In this document: positions 10,027-18,728 of the stretch, piece by piece
Numbering within the stretch: position 1 is the first letter of the stretch
How the letters are laid out: every line of letters starts with the position of its first letter
From: Peptococcaceae bacterium
GTDB taxonomy: Bacteria > Bacillota > Desulfitobacteriia > Desulfitobacteriales > Syntrophobotulaceae
Length of the DNA stretch: 64,000 nucleotides
Direction: 5' to 3'
Assembly: GCA_012517475.1 (NCBI GenBank)
Contig: JAAYUV010000063.1
Coordinates: forward strand, 40,222-104,221
Translations under genes and position numbers: made by a program
Notes under the pieces: model-generated
Seen by the model: the letters and a program-made list of their open reading frames with translations, nothing else
The model's database searches: none
Told to the model about the DNA's origin: nothing

Positions 10027-10711
10027 ATGACAGTAAATGTCGATCCGGGCAAATGTATTGGCTGTGGTGCTTGTATAGTGGAATGCCCGGCAGAGGCGTT
10101 AGATTTAATAGATGGGATAGCTGTCGCAGATCCTGCAAAATGCAAGGACAACGGAAGCTGCGTAGAAGTATGTCCAAGTAATGCTCTCTCCTTACATCGC
10201 CCGGATAAAGCGGTTGAGAAAAGTGAGAACCTGGAAGCAGTTCCAAACAAAAACGTGCCTCCCGAAGGCGGTTATAAAATGGAATTCACCAAGGATGAGC
10301 CAATGCCGGATCCGGTACAGGATTACGCCGGGGATAACCCCCGGAAAATAATAAGTACTGAAGAGGCTAAGACTGCTGATCTCAAAGCCTGGAGCGGTGT
10401 TTGGGTAGTGATTGAATATAATCACGGTGAAATCGCCCCCGTTTCCTGGGAGCTCATGGGGGAAGGACGCAAACTGGCTGACGAGGTAGGCTGCGAACTG
10501 GCAGGGGTGCTTTGCGGAAGTCAGGTAGAGCATGTTATTCAAGAAGCTTTTGAATTCGGGGCGGAGAAGGTATTTGTCATCGATGATCCGGTATTAAAGG
10601 ATTCTCGTTTTTCGGGTAGCCAATTATGGAATTGTGGGTGATTTAAATCAAGTAGTGCCGGCTATGACCGAAGAATTAAAAAAACGCCTGCAATATGGTG
10701 TGGCCAGATAA
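10027..10711 (+). pseudogene. etfA: Ferredoxin-fused EtfA (FixB) broken by an internal deletion
   Basis: The N-terminal 190 or so residues are intact: a ferredoxin segment (CIGCGACIVECP, then a second motif with one cysteine replaced, CKDNGSCVEVCP) and the start of the EtfA alpha/beta domain up to [11 protein letters not shown]. At 10609-10612 the text jumps to the extreme C-terminus of EtfA in another frame: [12 protein letters not shown], then a normal end, stop TAA 10709-10711. The original frame stops at 10641. The missing block is the rest of the alpha/beta domain and most of the FAD-binding domain, on the order of 200 codons judging from usual family length. The junction also shifts frame, so no functional EtfA can be made. 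Flanking genes are intact. Confidence 0.88.
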
Positions 10712-10722
10712 GGAGGGAAGGC

Positions 10723-12015
10723 ATGGAAACATTTGATGTCATTATCGTTGGCGGCGGTCCGGCGGGACTATCCGCTGCGATCAGTGCCGCAAAAAGGGGA
10801 ATGCGAACCTGCGTTATCGAACGTGGAGATTATCCCGGAACCAAGAATGTCATGGGAGGAGTTCTTTATACTTGGGCGACGGATAAGGTCGTACCGGAAT
10901 TTTGGCTGGAAGCACCACTCGAAAGACCCGTAATTGAGCAGCGTTATGGGATCCTAAGCGGTAATGAAATCTTAAGTGTAGCCTACCGGGACCCCGACTG
11001 GGATCATCCTCCCTACAATGCGCATACCGTGCTGCGCGTAAAATTTGACCGGTGGCTTGCCAAACAAGCGGAGAGTGCCGGAGCAATGATCATCACGGAA
11101 ACAGTGGTTCATGACCTCTTATACCAGGGCCAGGAGGTTGTGGGCGTCCGTACCGGCCGCCAGGAAGGAGACCTCGGCGCCAAGATCGTTATCCTGGCAG
11201 AGGGGGTAAATAACTTTGTAGCGCAAAAAGCAGGATTAGCCAAGCCCTTGAATGCGGAAAATGTTGCTGTTGTGGTAAAAGAAATTATTTCATTAACACC
11301 TGAAAAGATTGAAGATAGGTTTTGCCTGGAAACCAATCAGGGGGCAACAATTGAACTTTTCGGGGAGTCAACCCAGGGCATGCTGGGGACGGCCTTTATC
11401 TATACCAATAAAGATTCAATTTCCATAGGTGTGGGAGTACTCCTGCATCCGCTTATCCATACAAAATGGACGCCGCACGATCTTTTGGAAGCCTTTAAGG
11501 CAAAGCTCTATGTCAAGCGTTTGCTTCAAGGGGGGGAAACTAAAGAATATTTGGCACATCTCATTCCTGAGGGCGGGTATAATGCCATGCCCAGGCTTTA
11601 TCGTCAAGGGGTGATGGTTGTTGGGGATACGGCCATGTTTGTAAATGCGATTCACCGTGAGGGATCGAATCTTGCAATGACATCAGGTAAAATAGCTGGG
11701 GAGGTAGCAGCTGAAGCAATCCACGCAGGGGATGTCAGTGAAGCAAACCTTCGTCATTATGAGAAACGTGTACGCGACAGCTTTATCATCAAAGATTTAT
11801 ATAAGTTCCGTAAGACAGGAAACTTCTTTGAAGAAAATCCACACCTCTTAAAACTTTATCCGGAGATCGCCTGTAACGCTATGAAGGTATTTTTTACAGC
11901 GAATGAGACCCCGAAAAAAGAGGTCTATAAAAATATGATGAAGATGACATTTAAAAAACGGTCCAGATCAGAATTAACCAAGGATATTATTCATGCTTGG
12001 AGGGCGTTTCAATGA
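10723..12015 (+). CDS. fixC: FixC-like flavoprotein (ETF-quinone oxidoreductase family)
   Basis: This 430-residue oxidoreductase opens with the FAD dinucleotide-binding motif VIIVGGGPAGLSAAISAAK and has the second FAD motif VMVVGDTAMFVN before the C-terminal part. FixC proteins take electrons from the EtfAB flavoprotein and, with FixX, pass them to quinone. AGGAGGG precedes the ATG. Its TGA overlaps the ATG of fixX (ATGA), so the two are coupled. The gene shows no damage despite the broken etfA just upstream. Confidence 0.92.
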   Translation: METFDVIIVGGGPAGLSAAISAAKRGMRTCVIERGDYPGTKNVMGGVLYTWATDKVVPEFWLEAPLERPVIEQRYGILSGNEILSVAYRDPDWDHPPYNAHTVLRVKFDRWLAKQAESAGAMIITETVVHDLLYQGQEVVGVRTGRQEGDLGAKIVILAEGVNNFVAQKAGLAKPLNAENVAVVVKEIISLTPEKIEDRFCLETNQGATIELFGESTQGMLGTAFIYTNKDSISIGVGVLLHPLIHTKWTPHDLLEAFKAKLYVKRLLQGGETKEYLAHLIPEGGYNAMPRLYRQGVMVVGDTAMFVNAIHREGSNLAMTSGKIAGEVAAEAIHAGDVSEANLRHYEKRVRDSFIIKDLYKFRKTGNFFEENPHLLKLYPEIACNAMKVFFTANETPKKEVYKNMMKMTFKKRSRSELTKDIIHAWRAFQ

Positions 12016-12290
12016 AACTTGATGACAAACTTTACCTTGTTCGCTTCAATACCGATAAACAAAGCCATATTAAGATTACCGACCCGGAAGTATGCGTCAA
12101 GCAATGCAAAGACAGGCCCTGTACCCGAATCTGTCCTGCTCATGTTTATGACTGGGATGAAGAAGAACGAATAGCTGTCGGTTATGAAGGATGCCTGGAA
12201 TGCGGAACCTGCAGGGCGGGTTGTCCGCACGGCAATATTGAATGGAACTACCCGCGGGGTGGTTTCGGAGTATCATGGAAAAACGGTTAA
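12012..12290 (+). CDS. fixX: FixX ferredoxin-like protein
   Basis: This small protein of 92 residues has the FixX pattern: CVKQCKDRPCTRICP, then GCLECGTCRAGCPHGNIEW and a conserved RGGFGV end. It supplies a [4Fe-4S] centre for electron exit from the FixC flavoprotein. The frame reaches back to 11997, but GGAGGG at 11999-12004 fits ATG 12012, which overlaps the fixC stop as ATGA. It closes the fix operon; the next gene begins 15 bases later and may be co-transcribed. Confidence 0.9.
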   Translation: MKLDDKLYLVRFNTDKQSHIKITDPEVCVKQCKDRPCTRICPAHVYDWDEEERIAVGYEGCLECGTCRAGCPHGNIEWNYPRGGFGVSWKNG

Positions 12291-12305
12291 AGAGGTTAGG
12301 ATGAG

Positions 12306-13598
12306 TTGAATACTCTCACTGAATTATTCAATCATTACGGATATATTGTTTTATATGTTGCCTTAACATTAGAGTTAATTGCTTTGCCGACTCCGGGGGA
12401 AACGTTGATGACCTATTGCGGTTTTCTTGTCTTTCAGGGAAAGCTGAATTGGAGCTTAAGCATAATCATTGCCGCAGCGGGTGTTATTACCGGAATTACA
12501 ATTTCATACTTCATTGGAAAGACCCTGGGGCATTCCTTTTTTGAAAAGTATGGCATCCGGATCCATCTGGGGCCGGATAAATTAGAAAAAGCTTCGGCCT
12601 GGTTCGGAAAATATGGAAACAGGCTGCTTTTTGTGGCTTATTTCATCCCGGGGATCCGTCATATTACAGGATATTTTTCCGGAGTAACAAAAATTCCTTA
12701 CAAAAATTTTGCTTTAAATGCTTATTTAGGCGCTTTGCTTTGGACCGGTACTTTTATTTCTTTGGGTAAGGTTCTGGGGCCGGACTGGGAAAAATTCCAC
12801 GAGACAATTAAAAAATATTTGATCATCGGCAGCGTGATTATGGGAGTTCTATTGATTGGTGTTCATCTGTATAGAAACTATAAGAAGCGGATTCTCGTAT
12901 CTCTCGAGAAGTCCCTGACCAAGTCTTTTCTCGTCTTTCATACCCTTGGGAAAATGAGAATGGCGATTTTGGGTGCCGCAGTTGCCTTCATTGGATTATC
13001 CGTTCTGGTAGTTGGACTCATACAAGATTTTCTGGCACAAGAGTTTAACCAGTTTGATGAGATCGTCTCTTTTTTAATCAACTTATGTTTTTCACAAGCC
13101 TTGTTGCCCATCATGGTACTATTCAAGTTTTTTTTAGGATATCCGATGCTGGCGGCGGCAGTGATTTTGGCCATGTCATGGATCTTGTTCAAGGGAAAAA
13201 ACCGGCTTCTGGAGGTTTGCTTTCTTTTGCTTATTGTCTTGGGCGGAGAAATGTTGGAGGAATCATTAAGGTTGTTATTTCACAGGATAGGCCCTTTGGG
13301 CTTGGCTTTATCCGGTCATACCAGGTACACTTTTCCGAGTGAACAATCCTTTATGGCAACGGCAGTGTACGGTTTTGCCGCATTTATGGTTTTGCGTCAT
13401 ATGAAAAAGCCGTGGCAGGGGACTCTTGCCATCATTTTTGCTTTCGTGCTATGTGTTTTTACCGGATTAAGTCCTTTGGTTTTTCACCTCCAATATCCCA
13501 GTGATGTATTTGCGGGATATGTTTTTGGAGGGATATGGCTGAGCCTGAATATTATATTACTGGAGCTATACCGGATATTGCCTGAAATAAAGCATTAA
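12306..13598 (+). CDS. DedA-family membrane protein fused to a degenerate PAP2 domain
   Basis: The N-terminal half (about 1-200) is a DedA/VTT protein, with the ETLMTYCGFLVFQGKLN entry and the FIPGIRHITGYFSG motif of lipid scramblase-like proteins. The C-terminal half is a membrane PAP2 phosphatase fold, but its catalytic positions are altered. The K-x6-RP motif reads R-x6-GP (RLLFHRIGP), PSGH reads PSEQ, and SRx5Hx3D reads SPx5Qx3D. Both catalytic histidines are therefore glutamine. DedA-PAP2 fusions are common and usually act in undecaprenyl-phosphate or phospholipid metabolism; this one probably keeps transport or scaffolding only. Start is TTG after AGGTTAGG. Confidence 0.82.
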   Translation: MNTLTELFNHYGYIVLYVALTLELIALPTPGETLMTYCGFLVFQGKLNWSLSIIIAAAGVITGITISYFIGKTLGHSFFEKYGIRIHLGPDKLEKASAWFGKYGNRLLFVAYFIPGIRHITGYFSGVTKIPYKNFALNAYLGALLWTGTFISLGKVLGPDWEKFHETIKKYLIIGSVIMGVLLIGVHLYRNYKKRILVSLEKSLTKSFLVFHTLGKMRMAILGAAVAFIGLSVLVVGLIQDFLAQEFNQFDEIVSFLINLCFSQALLPIMVLFKFFLGYPMLAAAVILAMSWILFKGKNRLLEVCFLLLIVLGGEMLEESLRLLFHRIGPLGLALSGHTRYTFPSEQSFMATAVYGFAAFMVLRHMKKPWQGTLAIIFAFVLCVFTGLSPLVFHLQYPSDVFAGYVFGGIWLSLNIILLELYRILPEIKH

Positions 13599-13643
13599 AT
13601 GATATTTCATTAAGACCGGAAGGGGATTCCAAAGAGTTTGCGA

Positions 13644-13693
13644 TTGTAATACCTATTACATTAATATATAATTAAAATGTAATAGGTATTACA
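13644..13693 (+). promoter_or_regulatory. Promoter with two palindromic operators upstream of the chrB-like gene
   Basis: Two 16-bp palindromes, TGTAATACCTATTACA (13645-13660) and TGTAATAGGTATTACA (13678-13693), differ only at the central dinucleotide. They flank a near-consensus promoter: -35 TTGTAA at 13644-13649, a 17-base spacer, -10 TATAAT at 13667-13672. Centres are 33 bases apart, three helical turns, which suits co-operative binding by one dimeric repressor that would block both polymerase entry and start. The ChrB-like product encoded next is the obvious candidate regulator. Confidence 0.8.
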
Positions 13694-13712
13694 ATTATAA
13701 GGAGATGATTAA

Positions 13713-14255
13713 TTGGATCAAGCGGAATGGCTGACAATTAACTTTACTCTCCCCAAAGAGCCTTCGAGAACCAGGGTAAGCGTATGGAGAAAGCTAAAAC
13801 GGGCCGGCTCTGTGAATATTGGTCAATCCATCTGGGTACTTCCTCCATCGGATGAGCATTACTCTTTTTTTGAGGAAATTGCGGCTGAGGTGGAAGAAAA
13901 TAACGGTGAAGCTTATATTATGAAAAGTTATTTTACCAGGGAAAAAAACATTAAAATAGTCTGCGAGCTTTTTAATGAAGCCAGGAACGAAGAATACAAG
14001 GAATTCTTGGGTAAGTGCGAAGACTTTTTTCAGGAAATCGAAAAAGAAACCGCAAAAATGAATTTTACCTTTGCCGAGATAGAAGAAAATGAACATGAAT
14101 TGGAAAAATTAAATATCTGGCTGAAAAGAATTATCGAAAGAGATTTTTTTAACGCTTCCCTGCAAAAGGAATCCCGGAATATGCTGGATGAGTGTAAAGA
14201 ACGGTTATCAAATTACAGCAATAAGGTTTATGAGTTAAGCTGCTCAATAGACTAA
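13713..14255 (+). CDS. ChrB-like (PaaX/ChrB N-terminal domain) protein, probable regulator
   Basis: This 180-residue protein begins with the ChrB N-terminal domain pattern (SRTRVSVWRKLKRAGSVNIG, then a W-x-LP turn), a PaaX-like winged helix known from chromate-responsive regulators. The C-terminal half is acidic and helical, likely coiled coil. Start is TTG 13713 after GGAG at 13701. It sits five bases before a P-type ATPase frame and behind twin palindromes, so it most likely autoregulates an ion-export operon. The inducing ion is not evident, and no ChrA transporter is present. Confidence 0.7.
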   Translation: MDQAEWLTINFTLPKEPSRTRVSVWRKLKRAGSVNIGQSIWVLPPSDEHYSFFEEIAAEVEENNGEAYIMKSYFTREKNIKIVCELFNEARNEEYKEFLGKCEDFFQEIEKETAKMNFTFAEIEENEHELEKLNIWLKRIIERDFFNASLQKESRNMLDECKERLSNYSNKVYELSCSID

Positions 14256-14286
14256 TAAAATGAAAATGTTATCAGGAGAAAAGAAG

Positions 14287-16791
14287 ATGGAAAAGGTTAC
14301 AAATCCCTGGTCAATTGAAATCAATTCTTTAGAAAAGCTGCTGCAAAGCGATATAGAAAACGGATTAAATTCCGAAGAGATTCCGGAACGGATAAAATCT
14401 ACCGGGGAGAATTTAATTGTTCAATCCAAATCTTTGACTTTTTTGGATATCTTTCTGGAAGAAATCAGGGAACCATTAATATTACTGCTTATCCTGGTTG
14501 GAGTGGTCTACAGCATTTGGGGAAAGCTGGGAGATGCGATTACCATCTTCAGTATTATTATTGTTTTAGCTTTTGTGGAAGTATTTACTGAGTATAGAGC
14601 CAAGAAAAGCATAGAATCTCTTAAAAAGCTTTCTTTGCCGACATCCTGGGTTCTCAGAGACGGAAGGCCTCTGGAAATCATAACGAAAAACATTGTTCCC
14701 GGTGACATTCTGATTCTTAGAAGCGGGGAAGTAGTTGCTGCTGATGCCAGGATCATTTCGGGGTTTGGTCTCGAGGTGAATGAATCTCAGCTGACTGGAG
14801 AAGCCCTGCCGGTATCGAAAGCTGAAACTGCTATTTTTTCAGATATTCCCTTGGCTGAAAGAACCAATATGATTTATATGGGGAGCACGATTGTCAGAGG
14901 AAGGGGTAAAGCCATTGTAACAGCGACGGGGATGGATACGGAACTGGGAAGAATCGCAGGTCTTTCGGAAAGTGCCAGGGAGCCTAAAACCCCGCTGCAG
15001 AAGGCAATGAAAGAACTGTCCGTCAGTCTTGTCTGGATTGCGGTTTTTTTCAGTATTCTTATCCCTGTCCTCGGATTACTCCAAGGAATGCCTGTGAAGG
15101 AAATGATCCTGACGGGATTTTCGCTTGCCTTCGCCACGATACCGGAGGAAATGCCTATTATTATTACCATGGTACTCGGACTCTCTGCGATGAAGCTTGG
15201 CAGGAAGAATGTCCTGATCAGACGGCTCAGAGCTGCCGAAACATTGGGCAGTATAACAGTCATTGCTACCGATAAGACCGGAACATTGACAGAAAATAAA
15301 ATGAAAGTGACGAAACTTGTGACTGACGATGAGGCTCTCTTGCTAACAGTGAGTGCCCTGACGGCCGATGTTGTAGAGAATAAAGAAAGTTCATGGGGCG
15401 ACCCCATGGATATAGCTATTCTGGAAAAGGCCGATGCGGCCGGAATAACGAAAAGCGGACTGCTCAAACAATATCGTCTTATCGAGGATTGCGGTTTTGA
15501 TCCGGAAAAGAAAATCTTCCGACAAATATACAAGCATGGAGATACCAGCCTTGAGCTGATTAAAGGAGCCCCCGAAAGCATGATTGACCTGTCCGGCAGA
15601 TATGAAAAAATCGATAGTTTAAACGGGTTGCTTGCAGGTGGGAGTAGGGTAACAGGGGTAGCTTATCGGGAATTTACAGACAAAACAGAGACAAAATATA
15701 CTTTGCTGGGATTCATCTGTTTTGAGGATCCGGTAAGAGAAGGTGTAAGGGAAGCTATTCATACCTGTATGGAAGCCGGTGTCAGGATTGTGATGATAAC
15801 CGGGGATCACGTAAAAACAGCTGTAAAGGTTGCGGAAGAGGCCGGAATTGCAGTGCGGAATCCTTTAACCGGAAATGATGTAACCCAGCGATCTCTGCAA
15901 AACCTGACCCATGCAGTCAAAGAGAGCAATATTTTTGCCAGAATCACCCCTGAACAAAAATTAGGAATTGTTCAGGCGTTGAGAGAAAACGGAGAAGTTA
16001 TTGCCGTAACAGGGGATGGGATTAATGACGCACCTGCATTGAAATCAGCGGATATAGGTGTGTCCATGGGCAAGAACGGAACGGATGTCGCGAAAGAAGC
16101 TTCTGATATGATTCTTACGGATGACAGCTTTATTTCTATTGTAGAAGGCATCAAAGAAGGACGAAAGCTTTTTGAAAACCTGTCCAAGTGTGTCAAGTAT
16201 TACCTTTCTTGTAAGATTGCCCTGGTACTGTCCTTCCTAATCCCTTTATTCCTGAATATCCCGCTGCCTTTTGCTCCCGTTCAGATCATTCTTTTGGAAT
16301 TGTTTATGGATCTTGCAGCTTCCACTTCTTTTGTGAACGAACCGATGGAGGCGGATGTAATGAAGCTGAAGCCGAGAGATCCCAGAGAAAAATTTATGAA
16401 CCGAAAAATGATTTCCGGAATTTTCAGCGGGGGGATCACACTCTCTTCCGCGGTTCTTGCGGTTTATTTATATAGTTGGTTTAATTCGGGCGATCTTGGC
16501 TATTCCCAAACCATGGCTTTTGGTACATGGCTTTTAGGCCATGTTGTCCTCGCACTTCATATGAGGACAAATCGCGTTCCGCTTTTAAAGGTTGGTTTTT
16601 TTACAAACCGTTCGTTTAACTTGTGGATGATTGGAGTTGTCGTTTTTCTTACCACAGCCATAAAGGCCGATTTCCTTCAGCAGTATTTAAAATTGACTTC
16701 CGTGGGATTCACGAACCTTCTTATATCCTTTGTAGCGATTGTCACGCTTATGTCCTGGATAGAAATGAAGAAGATTATTCAATCCCGTTAA
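14287..16791 (+). CDS. Cation-transporting P-type ATPase
   Basis: About 834 residues with the full P-type set: actuator loop TGEA (LTGEALPVSKA), phosphorylation site DKTGTLT with aspartate near residue 329, hinge TGDGINDAP, and a fourth-helix motif PEEMP. It has an N-terminal cation-ATPase domain and about ten membrane helices. The overall pattern is that of P2-type (Ca2+/Mn2+-like) pumps, although PEEMP differs from the PEGLP of typical Ca2+ pumps, so the ion is uncertain. ATG 14260 is possible, but AGGAG at 14274 supports ATG 14287. It is co-transcribed with the ChrB-like regulator, which suggests inducible metal or cation export. Confidence 0.88.
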   Translation: MEKVTNPWSIEINSLEKLLQSDIENGLNSEEIPERIKSTGENLIVQSKSLTFLDIFLEEIREPLILLLILVGVVYSIWGKLGDAITIFSIIIVLAFVEVFTEYRAKKSIESLKKLSLPTSWVLRDGRPLEIITKNIVPGDILILRSGEVVAADARIISGFGLEVNESQLTGEALPVSKAETAIFSDIPLAERTNMIYMGSTIVRGRGKAIVTATGMDTELGRIAGLSESAREPKTPLQKAMKELSVSLVWIAVFFSILIPVLGLLQGMPVKEMILTGFSLAFATIPEEMPIIITMVLGLSAMKLGRKNVLIRRLRAAETLGSITVIATDKTGTLTENKMKVTKLVTDDEALLLTVSALTADVVENKESSWGDPMDIAILEKADAAGITKSGLLKQYRLIEDCGFDPEKKIFRQIYKHGDTSLELIKGAPESMIDLSGRYEKIDSLNGLLAGGSRVTGVAYREFTDKTETKYTLLGFICFEDPVREGVREAIHTCMEAGVRIVMITGDHVKTAVKVAEEAGIAVRNPLTGNDVTQRSLQNLTHAVKESNIFARITPEQKLGIVQALRENGEVIAVTGDGINDAPALKSADIGVSMGKNGTDVAKEASDMILTDDSFISIVEGIKEGRKLFENLSKCVKYYLSCKIALVLSFLIPLFLNIPLPFAPVQIILLELFMDLAASTSFVNEPMEADVMKLKPRDPREKFMNRKMISGIFSGGITLSSAVLAVYLYSWFNSGDLGYSQTMAFGTWLLGHVVLALHMRTNRVPLLKVGFFTNRSFNLWMIGVVVFLTTAIKADFLQQYLKLTSVGFTNLLISFVAIVTLMSWIEMKKIIQSR

Positions 16792-16823
16792 AAAAGCATT
16801 GTACTAAATATAATCAAATTGCG

Positions 16824-16871
16824 AACGTCTCCTTTTGCATAACCTCTTGCCTAGGAGACGTTTCCTTTTTG
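16824..16871 (+). terminator. Intrinsic terminator after the P-type ATPase
   Basis: AACGTCTCC (16824-16832) pairs with GGAGACGTT (16854-16862) across a 21-base loop and is followed by TCCTTTTT. It separates the chrB-ATPase unit from the ABC exporter operon. Confidence 0.75.
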
Positions 16872-17026
16872 CTGTTTATTTCCCAAATTAATGATTTGAA
16901 ATATTGGCCATGGATATTTCATCAAGTTTAGACAAAAAATAAAGGGAAGATCTTTTGAAAACATTATTCATCCCATTAATGGCAGGTTGCGGTAGAACCC
17001 CTCTACCTGATAAAGGAGAAGCGAAA

Positions 17027-17910
17027 ATGAATGTTGTAGAAATTAACCATCTAACTAAATATTATGGCAAGGAGCGCGGAATCATTGATATCAATTTTAC
17101 TGTTGAGGAAAAAGAAATTTTCGGTTTTATCGGACCCAATGGGGCCGGCAAATCGACGACACTGCGAACGATGCTGGGTCTTATCTATCCTACCAGCGGA
17201 AACGCTAAGATTTTTGGGAAAGACAGCATCAAGGATGGGCCTGAAATAAAAAAGCTTATCGGCTATTTGCCTTCGGAAGTTTTTTATTATGAAAAAATGA
17301 GAGTCATCGATCTTCTGAATTATTCTGCCGGCTTTTATCAAATAGTTCCAAAAAGAGAATCAAAGAGTTAGCTGAAATTATGGACCTGGATCTTCATAAA
17401 AGGATTGATGATTTGTCCTATGGCAATAAAAAGAAAGTTGGAATTGTCCAGGGCCTGCTCCATGAACCCAAACTGATTATCCTTGATGAACCTACCAGCG
17501 GTTTAGACCCCCTGATGCAGCAGAAGTTCTTTGAACTCTTGCAGGAAGAGAATAAAAAAGGAGCAACCATCCTTTTTTCTTCCCATATTTTAGGTGAGGT
17601 TCAAAGGCTATGTGACAGGGTGGCTATTATAAAAGAAGGCAAAATTATTGAGCTGCAAAAAATCAGCGCTTTACAAGAGAATAATTATAAAAAAATCAAA
17701 GTTCAAGTTAATGGAGTCCCGAATCACGATTATTTTAATATAAACGGTGTAAGCAATTTGGAGGTTAAGCAAAATATCATCAGTTTCATGTTCAGAGGAA
17801 ACGTTAAGGTAATGTTAAAGAAGATTTCAGAAATTGACATAGCGAATGTTTGGATAGAGGAACCAGACCTGGAAGAAATCTTTCTGCATTATTATGAAAA
17901 GGGAGCCTAG
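17027..17910 (+). pseudogene. ABC-2 exporter ATP-binding protein, frameshifted
   Basis: The first frame gives Walker A GPNGAGKSTT and the Q-loop region, then stops at 17369-17371. The second frame resumes as SKKRIKELAEIMDLDL and supplies signature LSYGNKKK, Walker B LIILDEPTSGLD, the switch histidine and the C-terminal part, ending at 17910. One missing base near the A5 run at 17350-17354 would restore a normal ATPase of about 293 residues. It could be a true mutation or a homopolymer sequencing error; two intact permeases directly downstream favour the latter. ATG 17027 follows AAAGGAGAA. Confidence 0.8.
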
Positions 17911-17914
17911 AACC

Positions 17915-18712
17915 ATGAATATGTTTCTTCATGAATTAAAGGCCTATCAGAAATCTACAATTACCTGGACACTTTCTTTAGTAGCAGTGGTCATTCTTTT
18001 CTTTTCTATGTTTCCTTCCATTTCCAGAGAGGCAGAGGAATTTACTAAAATTATTCAAGGATATCCAGAAGCTCTTAGAGTGGCGTTAGGTCTTTCTGTA
18101 GAAAATATCGGGTCTATTTTAGGATTCTACTCTTATATCTTTGTCTATGTATTACTGGTCGGGGCTATTCAGGCTATGAATATAGGAACGTCCATTTTGT
18201 CTAAAGAAATACGGGAGAAAACAGCGGATTTTCTGTTGACAAAACCGGTTACCCGCAGCAGGATAATCACTTCTAAGATTCTGGCAGCCCTCACTTCAAT
18301 AGCTATTACGAATGTGTTCTTTTTAGTCACCGCCATTGCAATGGCCGCATTGGTAGAAACAAAACAGTTTAACTTTACAATATTTTTGCTTCTTTCGTTC
18401 ACCTTGTTCTACGTTCAGCTTGTTTTTCTGGCTTTGGGAATCTTAATATCCGTCATGTTTTCCAGAATCAGGTTCGTACTTCCGATTTCACTGGGAACTG
18501 TTTTTGCTTTATTTTTTGTTGGAGCTTTGGCAGCTAACACAAAAGATGATATTTTACGTTTTTTCTCTCCCTTTAAATACTTTGATTTTGCTTATATCAT
18601 ACAAAATTCAAGATATGAGTTTCCTTTTATTCTGGTTGAAATCGGTTTTATTATCGTAGCAATTACAGTCAGTTACATCATTTACGCCAGGAAGGATATT
18701 CACACTGTATAA
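17915..18712 (+). CDS. ABC-2 type permease subunit 1
   Basis: This 265-residue protein has six hydrophobic segments and a central STSILSKEIREKTADFLLTKP-like cytoplasmic loop. That loop is a mark of the ABC-2 permeases paired with BcrA-type ATPases in Firmicutes (antibiotic or stress exporters). ATG 17915 lies just after the ATPase stop; the frame is also open from ATG 17894 inside the ATPase gene. It pairs with the homologous permease at 18729, so the exporter would be a heterodimer with the ATPase encoded upstream. Confidence 0.8.
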   Translation: MNMFLHELKAYQKSTITWTLSLVAVVILFFSMFPSISREAEEFTKIIQGYPEALRVALGLSVENIGSILGFYSYIFVYVLLVGAIQAMNIGTSILSKEIREKTADFLLTKPVTRSRIITSKILAALTSIAITNVFFLVTAIAMAALVETKQFNFTIFLLLSFTLFYVQLVFLALGILISVMFSRIRFVLPISLGTVFALFFVGALAANTKDDILRFFSPFKYFDFAYIIQNSRYEFPFILVEIGFIIVAITVSYIIYARKDIHTV

Positions 18713-18728
18713 ATAGGAGGGCAAAAAC

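Noticed and set aside
12306..13598. DedA-PAP2 gene as part of the fix electron-transfer complex because of the 15-base gap
   Set aside because: No known functional tie; proximity alone supports co-transcription at most.
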